The notes beneath the pieces were generated by a model. It was not told where the DNA came from. It did no database searches and worked only from the letters and a program-made list of their open reading frames with translations. A stretch of DNA of 6,868 nt, taken from positions 1-6,868 of the forward strand of contig JBGVFO010000134.1 in NCBI GenBank assembly GCA_045121195.1, given 5' to 3'. Below are positions 1 to 5,225 of this stretch, one piece after another; position 1 is the first letter of the stretch, and every line of letters starts with the position of its first letter. The DNA comes from RGIG8775 sp045121195. GTDB taxonomy: Bacteria > Bacillota > Clostridia > Oscillospirales > CAG-272. The position numbers and the translations under genes are program-made.

Positions 1-76
1 CGCCCGCGACGAAGGGTGCGAACCCATAAAACAACAAAATCCCAACCTTTTAGGGCGGATATGGAATCCGCCCCTA
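1..76. repeat. Palindromic intergenic repeat candidate
   Basis: Beyond the terminator the sequence holds a perfect 8-bp inverted repeat, GGGCGGAT (53-60) and ATCCGCCC (66-73), with a 5-base spacer. On the minus strand it reads as TGTAGGGGCGGATTCC followed by ATATCCGCCC. A second small palindrome, GGGT-GCGA-ACCC, lies at 14-25. Neither is followed by a T tract, so these are not terminators. From memory, short TGTAGGGGCGG...CCGCCC palindromes are dispersed between genes in some clostridial genomes; copy number cannot be checked from one window. No coding sequence is seen in this stretch. Confidence 0.4.
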
Positions 77-110
77 CAAGAATATATCTCCCCGATAAAC
101 CCCAATTTGC

Positions 111-145
111 AAACGAAAAGAACCCCAAGAGTTTTCTTGGGGTTC
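111..145 (-). terminator. Intrinsic terminator after the solute-binding protein gene
   Basis: A perfect 11-bp stem (arms 120-130 and 135-145, 4-base loop) is followed on the minus strand by a T-rich tract (TTTTCGTTTG). It starts 18 bases past the stop codon at 164-166. Confidence 0.88.
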
Positions 146-163
146 TATGTATCATTTTGGAGA

Positions 164-1723
164 TTATTCGCCGTACATTGCCTTGAAGGCAGCCTCGTCA
201 AGACCGTCGATCAGCTTCTGAAGATTCTCTTCGTAAACCTCGTTGTTCTCGTCGTACTTCTGTGCAAGGTCATCGGTGATGATACGGAAGAGGGCGCCGA
301 TGGGAAGACCGTTCTTACCGCCGCGAAGGCTCTCTGTGGAGTAGCAGTAGCCGAAGCTGAAGCGAACCGAGTTGAGGATCATATCGTACATCTTGGCATC
401 CTCGGGTGCCTCTGCGTACTTGGTCTTAACGGCAACCTCAAAGTAGGTGGGGGTAACCTGCTTGTAGGATTCGGCAGCCAACAGCTCAAGGGTAGCACCA
501 ACCAGTTCCTTTCTCTCAGAGGGGAGAGAGGAGAGAATGGTGATCAGAGAAGATGTGTTGTTAACGGCGGTTGCGTATCCGCCTTCCTGATCCTCGTCAA
601 GCATAGGAAGGGGAAGGATTCCGTAAGCATCCTTCATTTCACGCCAATCGGCGCCGCCGTTGAGGTTGGTACGGGTGAACAGGACCATGCCATCCGCGAA
701 GCCGGTAAGCTCCTTGGTGCCGCCTGCCAACGTACCGGGGCAAGTAACGCTCAGCTTATATACTGCCTCGTGAGCGCGGATGGTGCGATCACTGTAGAAG
801 GAGAATTCGGGAACGCCGTTTACCATGGTGGTGATGTTGATACCGCAAGCGATGATCCAAGCGTCATTCCAGGAGTCCTGCTTATAGGGGTCGTATGCGG
901 TGTAACCAACTACGTCGCCGTCGCTGATAATACCGTCGCCGTTCTTATCTTCCCAAACGTCTGCAACCAGATCGTACATGTAATCAATGGTCCACTTCTT
1001 ATCGTTGACCACGTCATACAGGCTGACACCGGTGGAGCCGAAGTACTTGTCGTAGAGAGCCTTGTTGAAGCCCATGCAGAAGGTACCCGTCAGCTCGGTA
1101 ACGGCAATGTCACCTGCCAAGTAATAAAGGGTGTTGAACATGGTGAGCTCTTCCTGGATGCTCTGGTTCCACCAGGGCTTCTCCAGATTGATGTTGGGGA
1201 AATCGATAACGTTGTAGTAAACGCCCTCAACCGCAAGCACCGAGCCTGTGGAGAGGTAGATCGCCGCCGCGTCGAAGTCGGTCAGCTTGGTGTTGACCGC
1301 GGTACGGAGGGTATCGTTCCAGGAGGCACGGTTTGTATAGTGGCCTGCCTGACCGATGGTGGTGATCTCGATGCCGAGACGCTCCTCAACCGTCTTGTTG
1401 CGGTAATAGATGGCGTCGTAGAGGGTGTCTTTCATGATCTCATCCACGTCCATCTCGTACTTCCAAAGCTCCTGGTCGTCGCGGACGAAGAAGGTAACGG
1501 CCTCGCCCTCAAACTTGAGGTCTGCGGGGATGTCGTCGGAAACGGTGCTTCTGTCGAAGCTTGCGTCGTAGCGACCGCCCTCGGATCCGGAGGTTTCGGG
1601 GGCCTTTGTTTCCGTGCTCTGAGGCTTGGTTTCGGTGTCGGTTTCGCCGCCACAAGCGACAAGACCGGTTACCAGAAGAAGGCAAGCCAGGATCAGAGCA
1701 AGGATCTTTGTGAATTCTTTCAT
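164..1723 (-). CDS. Extracellular solute-binding lipoprotein (ABC sugar-uptake type)
   Basis: This 519-residue protein looks like the ligand-capturing lipoprotein of an ABC importer, anchored on the outer face of the membrane. Residues 1-24 form a lipoprotein signal: charged start, hydrophobic core, then lipobox L21-V-A-C24. A Thr/Glu/Ser/Gly-rich linker (about 25-50) leads to the binding domain. KPWW (182-185) and the WT..Y segment (244-250), followed by an EF-hand-like loop from D259 to D270 (DKNGDGIISDGD), are features I associate with clostridial family 1-like binding proteins. The start at 1723 is preferred over an in-frame ATG at 1759: it has an AAAGGAG site 7 bases upstream and directly precedes the signal peptide, whereas the upstream ATG would begin inside the 5'-UTR hairpin. 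The gene has its own promoter and terminator, and no permease or ATPase gene is adjacent. Substrate unknown; a sugar or oligosaccharide is the family-based guess. Confidence 0.88.
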   Translation of the reverse strand: MKEFTKILALILACLLLVTGLVACGGETDTETKPQSTETKAPETSGSEGGRYDASFDRSTVSDDIPADLKFEGEAVTFFVRDDQELWKYEMDVDEIMKDTLYDAIYYRNKTVEERLGIEITTIGQAGHYTNRASWNDTLRTAVNTKLTDFDAAAIYLSTGSVLAVEGVYYNVIDFPNINLEKPWWNQSIQEELTMFNTLYYLAGDIAVTELTGTFCMGFNKALYDKYFGSTGVSLYDVVNDKKWTIDYMYDLVADVWEDKNGDGIISDGDVVGYTAYDPYKQDSWNDAWIIACGINITTMVNGVPEFSFYSDRTIRAHEAVYKLSVTCPGTLAGGTKELTGFADGMVLFTRTNLNGGADWREMKDAYGILPLPMLDEDQEGGYATAVNNTSSLITILSSLPSERKELVGATLELLAAESYKQVTPTYFEVAVKTKYAEAPEDAKMYDMILNSVRFSFGYCYSTESLRGGKNGLPIGALFRIITDDLAQKYDENNEVYEENLQKLIDGLDEAAFKAMYGE

Positions 1724-1730
1724 GGAAATT

Positions 1731-1737
1731 CTCCTTT
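1731..1737 (-). promoter_or_regulatory. Ribosome binding site that fixes the solute-binding-protein start
   Basis: On the minus strand the sequence AAAGGAG lies 7 bases before the ATG at 1723. It supports that start over the longer in-frame ATG at 1759. Confidence 0.85.
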
Positions 1738-1749
1738 CGGGTTTTGTCT

Positions 1750-1777
1750 GAAAAGGCACGAAAGACCGTGCCTTTTC
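1750..1777 (-). promoter_or_regulatory. 5'-UTR stem-loop of the solute-binding-protein mRNA
   Basis: A perfect 11-bp inverted repeat (arms 1750-1760 and 1767-1777, 6-base loop) lies between the predicted transcription start (about 1783) and the ribosome binding site (1731-1737). On the minus strand it reads GAAAAGGCACG, loop, CGTGCCTTTTC. It begins only about 6 bases from the predicted 5' end. A 5'-terminal mRNA-stabilising hairpin is the simplest reading. An attenuator is possible because the 3' arm ends in TTTT, but the T run is short and termination this close to the start is unlikely. The structure is seen directly; its role is inferred. Confidence 0.7.
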
Positions 1778-1789
1778 GGTGGTTTACTT

Positions 1790-1818
1790 ATTATATCATA
1801 TGTCACGCTTTTTGTAAA
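1790..1818 (-). promoter_or_regulatory. Sigma-A type promoter of the solute-binding protein gene
   Basis: On the minus strand a -35 box TTTACA (1818-1813) is separated by exactly 17 bases from a perfect -10 TATAAT (1795-1790), with TGA directly before the -10 (extended -10 motif). A run of seven A (minus strand, 1828-1822) just upstream could act as an UP-like element. Predicted transcription start is about 1783, giving a leader of about 60 bases. I found no convincing catabolite-repression (cre) site. Confidence 0.85.
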
Positions 1819-1869
1819 GGGTTTTTTTGAAAATTCGGGAAACATCGACCGCCTTGTCCTGCGATTGGC

Positions 1870-1911
1870 GAAAACAAACATCTCCCGGGACGGATGAGGT
1901 CTCGGGAGATC
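1870..1911 (-). terminator. Intrinsic terminator after the Na/Pi transporter gene
   Basis: A 12-bp stem with one mismatch (arms 1880-1891 and 1899-1910, 7-base loop) contains TCTCCCG paired with CGGGAGA. On the minus strand it is followed by a T-rich run (GTTTGTTTTC). It lies 13 bases beyond the stop codon and ends transcription before the next promoter. Confidence 0.82.
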
Positions 1912-1923
1912 TGTTGGCGCGGG

Positions 1924-3681
1924 TCAGGCGAGGGTAAAGCGAGCCGCGTAGGAGCGGTACTTTTCCTCGAAATCCTTGTCGGATTCTCTGGTCTCGCGGA
2001 GGGATTCGTGAAGATTCATATTGTGGTGCGCCATATCGATGACACAGGCGGCGATGTTGGAGCAGTGGTCTGCCGCGCGCTCAAGGTCGGTCAGAAGGTC
2101 TGCCCATACGAAGCCTGCCTCAATGGTGCAGGCGCCCTGCTGAAGACGGGTGATGTGGTTGGCGCGGAGGGTCTCCTTGAGGTCGTCGATGACCTGCTCG
2201 AGAGGCTCTACGTTTGCTGCCGCCTCAAGATCGTTCTGGGAGAAGGCGAGAAGGGACAGATCCATGATCTCGCTCACTGCCGCGGTCAGCACCGAAAGCT
2301 CGGCGTAGGCGGGGGCGGAGAGGGTCATACCCTTTTCCTTCAGCTCCTCTGCCGCCTTGAGTACGCCGACACCGTGGTCGGAGATACGCTCAAAGTCACC
2401 GATCAGACGGAGCAGCTTGGATACCTCCATACTGTCGCGCTCGCCCAGGGTGCGGCTGCTGAGCTTAACCAGGTAGGTGCCGAGGATATCCTCGTAGTGG
2501 TCGCCCTTGTCCTCCTTCTCACGAACCTCATTTGCCAGCTCAGGCGTGAGATGGGTCAGGGACAGCAGACCGCCCTTGAGACCCTCCACCGAAATTTTTG
2601 CCATATCAAGGGCAAGCTCGTGGCAATGCTCAAGAGCAATAGAGGGGGTGTCCAGAAGTCGGTCGTCCAGCTCGGTAACCTTCTCGGGCTGCTTCGCATC
2701 GCGGATGACGAGGCGCGAGATCTTTTCGATGACGCCGGTCAGAGGGAGCATCATAGCGGCGTAAAGCAGCTTGAACGCCGTCTGCATAGTTGCGAGGGAA
2801 ACGTAACTGCCCTGCTGGGCAAAATAGGGAATATCAAATATTCCGTTGATCACCATAAAGCCTGCGAGCAGAACGATGGAGCCGATAATGTTGATCGACA
2901 GATGAGCAACGGCGGCGCGCTTTGCCTCTTTATTGGTTCCGATACAGGAAAACACGGCGGTGATACAGGTGCCGATACCCATACCCATCATAATGGGCAG
3001 AGCCGCACCGTTGGTGACCTTTCCCGTTACGGTCAGCGCCTGCAAAATACCGACCGACGCCGAGCTGGACTGGATAACGGCGGTAAGACCGGCACCGACC
3101 AGCATTGCGATGAGGGGCTGCTCCGCGAACATAATGAACATATTCTGGAACCAAGGCGCGTCCTTGAGTCCCTCCACGGCGGCGGACATGGTATCCATAC
3201 CGTACATCAGCGTGGCAAAGCCAAGGAGGATGGCGCCCGTGTCCTTGCTTTTACTGCTCTTGCAGAAGAGATAGAGCACTACGCCGATAAGAGCGAGGAT
3301 GGGGGTGAAGGACGAGGGCTTGAGAAAGCTGAGCCATGCGGCTGCGCTTTCGCCTCCGCCGATCTCAGAGAGGCAGAGGACCCACGCGGTAACGGTGGTT
3401 CCTACGTTAGCGCCCATAATAACGTTGATCGCCTGACCGAGATTCATCAATCCCGAGTTCGCAAAGCCAACCACCATAACGGTAGTGGCGGAGGAGCTCT
3501 GAATGATGGCGGTGACGATAAAGCCTGTAAGGAAGCCTACGAAGCGGTTGGTGGTCAGCTTGCTCAGAAGGTCGCGAAGCTTACTGCCCGCGCGGCGCTC
3601 CAGGGATTCGCCCATCACGTTCATACCGAACAGGAAGAGGCAAAGACCTCCGATCATAGTGAGTACTTCAAAGGGACCCAT
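1924..3681 (-). CDS. Na/Pi cotransporter family protein with C-terminal PhoU-like domain
   Basis: This 585-residue membrane protein is predicted to move phosphate with sodium across the cytoplasmic membrane. The N-terminal half (about 1-325) carries the two inverted Na_Pi_cotrans repeats, each with the family's QSSSA signature: QSSSATTV at 61-68 and QSSSASVG at 204-211. Each is followed by a glycine-rich segment (GANVGTT at 90-96; GMGIGT at 233-238). Hydrophobic spans flank both. Residues about 340-560 form a soluble, helical PhoU-like domain with two characteristic metal-site-type motifs, DFERISDHGV (429-438) and DLERAADHCSNIA (532-544). The length fits bacterial NptA/YjbB-like proteins with a fused PhoU domain. 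A GAAAGGA site sits about 10 bases upstream of the start. The gene has its own promoter and terminator. No pst or pho genes adjoin it, so phosphate specificity rests on the family alone. Confidence 0.93.
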   Translation of the reverse strand: MGPFEVLTMIGGLCLFLFGMNVMGESLERRAGSKLRDLLSKLTTNRFVGFLTGFIVTAIIQSSSATTVMVVGFANSGLMNLGQAINVIMGANVGTTVTAWVLCLSEIGGGESAAAWLSFLKPSSFTPILALIGVVLYLFCKSSKSKDTGAILLGFATLMYGMDTMSAAVEGLKDAPWFQNMFIMFAEQPLIAMLVGAGLTAVIQSSSASVGILQALTVTGKVTNGAALPIMMGMGIGTCITAVFSCIGTNKEAKRAAVAHLSINIIGSIVLLAGFMVINGIFDIPYFAQQGSYVSLATMQTAFKLLYAAMMLPLTGVIEKISRLVIRDAKQPEKVTELDDRLLDTPSIALEHCHELALDMAKISVEGLKGGLLSLTHLTPELANEVREKEDKGDHYEDILGTYLVKLSSRTLGERDSMEVSKLLRLIGDFERISDHGVGVLKAAEELKEKGMTLSAPAYAELSVLTAAVSEIMDLSLLAFSQNDLEAAANVEPLEQVIDDLKETLRANHITRLQQGACTIEAGFVWADLLTDLERAADHCSNIAACVIDMAHHNMNLHESLRETRESDKDFEEKYRSYAARFTLA

Positions 3682-3764
3682 AACTTGAAATTCCTTTCTT
3701 GTTTATACGAATGAATTTGCAGTTTCATCGGTAAAGGGTGCCAATTCTTGGGCTACCCCAAACT

Positions 3765-3793
3765 ATCATACCACAAAAAAATCCAAAACACAA
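3765..3793 (-). promoter_or_regulatory. Promoter of the Na/Pi transporter gene
   Basis: On the minus strand TTGTGT (3793-3788) and TATGAT (3770-3765) are spaced by 17 bases, a near-consensus -35/-10 pair. The predicted start is about 3758, leaving a leader of about 75 bases. A small hairpin (TTGGG/CCCAA, arms 3757-3761 and 3748-3752) lies at the predicted 5' end. Upstream (3799-3825) is very AT-rich sequence with an 8-bp inverted repeat (arms 3799-3806 and 3818-3825), which could serve as an UP element. No recognised phosphate-response box was seen. Confidence 0.65.
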
Positions 3794-3834
3794 CCCACAA
3801 AACAAACATTTTTCGATTTTGTTTTACACAACGA

Positions 3835-3858
3835 AAAAGGACGCCGAAGCGTCCTTTT
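3835..3858 (-). terminator. Intrinsic terminator with UUCG tetraloop after the OadG-like gene
   Basis: A perfect 10-bp stem, GGACGC-rich (arms 3835-3844 and 3849-3858), is closed on the minus strand by a TTCG tetraloop, which is exceptionally stable in RNA. It is followed by a T run (CCTTTTTCG). It starts 16 bases after the stop codon of the 49-residue gene, closing the beta/gamma transcription unit. Confidence 0.9.
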
Positions 3859-3874
3859 GATTTAGATAGTTTGC

Positions 3875-4024
3875 TTATTCCTCGGTGTTTTTCTTTCCGG
3901 GGGAGGTAACCTTGTTGAGTACCACCACCGAGAGGATGATAACGCCGATCACGATGAAGATGCCGAGCATGCCGACACCCATATACTTGAGGTTTTCTAC
4001 AAAAGCCATAGGATTGAAGTTCAT
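3875..4024 (-). CDS. Small OadG-like gamma subunit of a Na+-translocating decarboxylase
   Basis: This 49-codon gene begins MNFNPMAFVENLKYMGVGML and ends NKVTSPGKKNTEE. A single hydrophobic span (about residues 14-36: GVGMLGIFIVIG...VVVL) preceded by a short polar N terminus matches the membrane anchor of oxaloacetate decarboxylase gamma (OadG family), which holds the beta subunit and the soluble carboxyltransferase together. An AGGAGG site lies 8 bases before the ATG, and the gene starts 21 bases after the beta-subunit stop, as expected for an operon partner. A strong terminator follows. The protein is shorter than typical OadG (roughly 80 or more residues): the long cytoplasmic tail that contacts the alpha subunit is almost absent. 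The assignment rests on position plus the single-span pattern, so it is likely but not certain. Confidence 0.8.
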   Translation of the reverse strand: MNFNPMAFVENLKYMGVGMLGIFIVIGVIILSVVVLNKVTSPGKKNTEE

Positions 4025-4032
4025 ATTTTTAT

Positions 4033-4038
4033 CCTCCT
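4033..4038 (-). promoter_or_regulatory. Strong ribosome binding site of the OadG-like gene
   Basis: The minus strand carries AGGAGG 8 bases before the ATG at 4024, inside the 21-base beta/gamma gap. This near-perfect site is the best single argument that the 49-codon frame is translated. Confidence 0.85.
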
Positions 4039-4045
4039 TTTTATC

Positions 4046-5137
4046 TTAGCCGAAGAAGCTGAGGATCAGACCGCCTGCGATAACCGACGCGATCTGGCCC
4101 GATACGTTGACGCCCATAGAGTGCATCAGAAGGAAGTTTTGAGGATCCTCCTTCAGACCCATCTTGTGAACGATACGGCCTGCCATGGGGAAGGCGGATA
4201 TGCCCGCCGCACCGATCATGGGGTTGATCTTCTTCTTGAGGAAGAGATTGAGGAGCTTGGCGAACAGCACGCCGCCGGCGGTGTCCACGATAAAAGCAAC
4301 AAGACCAAGACCGAGGATCAGAAGGGTCTCGGGCGCAAGGAACTGGTCGTAACGCATCTGGGTGGCAATGGTAATGCCGAGGAAGATGGTGACGAGGTTG
4401 GCAAGTACCTTCTGCGCGGTTTCGGACAGAGAATCCAGAACGCCGCACTCGCGGATCAGGTTACCGAACATCAGGAAGCCGACGAGGGATACCGATTCGG
4501 GAGCCGCAAGACCTGCGATGACCGTGATGATGATGGGGAACAGGATACGGGTGACCTTGGAGACAGACTTTGCCTCGTAGGGCATACGGATCATACGCTC
4601 CTTCTTGGTGGTGAGCAGCTTGATCACAGGGGGCTGAATGATGGGAACCAGCGCCATGTAGGAGTAAGCGGCTACCATGATAGCACCGAGGTACTTGGAG
4701 CCGAGCTCCTGCGCTACTACGATGGAGGTGGGACCGTCAGCCGCGCCGATGATGGCGATGGACGCCGCGTCGTTAATGTCAAAGAACATGGAGGCGGTGC
4801 AGAGGGTGAAGAAGATACCGAACTGTGCCGCCGCACCGAAGATCATCAGCTTGGGATTGGTAAGCAGAGGACCGAAGTCGATCATCGCACCGATACCGAT
4901 GAAGAGGATCAGGGGGAACAGCTCGTTGTCAATACCCGCGTTATAAAGGGTGGTAAGCGCCTCTACCTCGCCGATTACGGGCAGGTTTACGAGAATGGCA
5001 CCGAAGCCGATGGGGAGGAGCAGGGTGGGCTCCATTTCCTTCTTGATCGCGAGGAAGATCAGCACGCCGCCGATGATCCACATGACGATCTGACGCCAGT
5101 CAAGACCGGCAGGGATAAGACTTGTTAGCAATTCCAT
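4046..5137 (-). CDS. Sodium ion-translocating decarboxylase, beta subunit (OadB/GcdB/MmdB family)
   Basis: This 363-residue integral membrane protein is the Na+-pumping, carboxybiotin-decarboxylating subunit of oxaloacetate, glutaconyl-CoA or methylmalonyl-CoA decarboxylase. Decarboxylation of carboxybiotin drives Na+ export. Family signatures are intact: IGIGAMIDFGPLLTNPK (80-96), GAADGPTSI (131-139), SYMALVPIIQPP (159-170), NPMIGAAGISA (305-315) and MGVNVSGQIASV (341-352). As I recall the Klebsiella OadB work, D203, Y229, N373, G377 and S382 matter for Na+/H+ handling; they correspond to D134, Y160, N305, G309 and S314, all present. The length fits the shorter GcdB/MmdB-type proteins. The ATG follows a GAAGGAC site by 5 bases. 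An OadG-like gene follows directly, but no alpha subunit or biotin carrier lies in the window, so the substrate cannot be named. Confidence 0.95.
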   Translation of the reverse strand: MELLTSLIPAGLDWRQIVMWIIGGVLIFLAIKKEMEPTLLLPIGFGAILVNLPVIGEVEALTTLYNAGIDNELFPLILFIGIGAMIDFGPLLTNPKLMIFGAAAQFGIFFTLCTASMFFDINDAASIAIIGAADGPTSIVVAQELGSKYLGAIMVAAYSYMALVPIIQPPVIKLLTTKKERMIRMPYEAKSVSKVTRILFPIIITVIAGLAAPESVSLVGFLMFGNLIRECGVLDSLSETAQKVLANLVTIFLGITIATQMRYDQFLAPETLLILGLGLVAFIVDTAGGVLFAKLLNLFLKKKINPMIGAAGISAFPMAGRIVHKMGLKEDPQNFLLMHSMGVNVSGQIASVIAGGLILSFFG

Positions 5138-5147
5138 GTTTTGTCCT

Positions 5148-5186
5148 TCACTTTCTTTCTGAATAGTCTTGAGAATAGTATTTCAT
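5148..5186 (-). other. Possible 12-codon leader ORF before the decarboxylase beta gene
   Basis: In the leader of the beta-subunit mRNA, ATG at 5186 opens a frame for MKYYSQDYSERK, ending with TGA at 5150-5148. The stop overlaps the GAAGGAC ribosome binding site of the beta gene, 10 bases before its ATG. The leader ATG sits about 4 bases from the predicted transcription start (about 5190), so it would be translated nearly leaderless. It has three tyrosines in twelve residues. A repeated ACTATTC (twice on the minus strand, in 5159-5178) lies within it. Translation is unproven and the frame may be chance. Confidence 0.25.
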
Positions 5187-5196
5187 GATCCCAAAC

Positions 5197-5225
5197 ATTT
5201 TAACACAGCAAACGGAATTTGTCAA
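5197..5225 (-). promoter_or_regulatory. Promoter of the decarboxylase beta/gamma unit
   Basis: On the minus strand a perfect -35 TTGACA (5225-5220) is separated by 17 bases from TAAAAT (5202-5197), with TGT before it (extended -10). The TGA inside the -35 box is the stop codon of the upstream MATE gene, so the promoter begins inside that gene. Predicted start is about 5190. No hairpin terminator separates the two genes, so read-through from the MATE gene is also possible. Confidence 0.85.

Noticed and set aside
1827..1844. Possible catabolite-response-like palindrome (TGAAAATTC...AAACA) upstream of the solute-binding-protein promoter
   Set aside because: The spacing and core do not fit the cre consensus, and the symmetry is poor.
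107..3714. Two very long plus-strand open frames (107-1897, 596 codons; 1894-3714, 606 codons) that overlap by 4 bases like an operon
   Set aside because: Both are in exact codon register with the minus-strand genes, so they stay open simply because those genes avoid TTA, CTA and TCA codons. They lack family motifs and cross the promoters and terminators of the real genes. The minus-strand products have clear family signatures.
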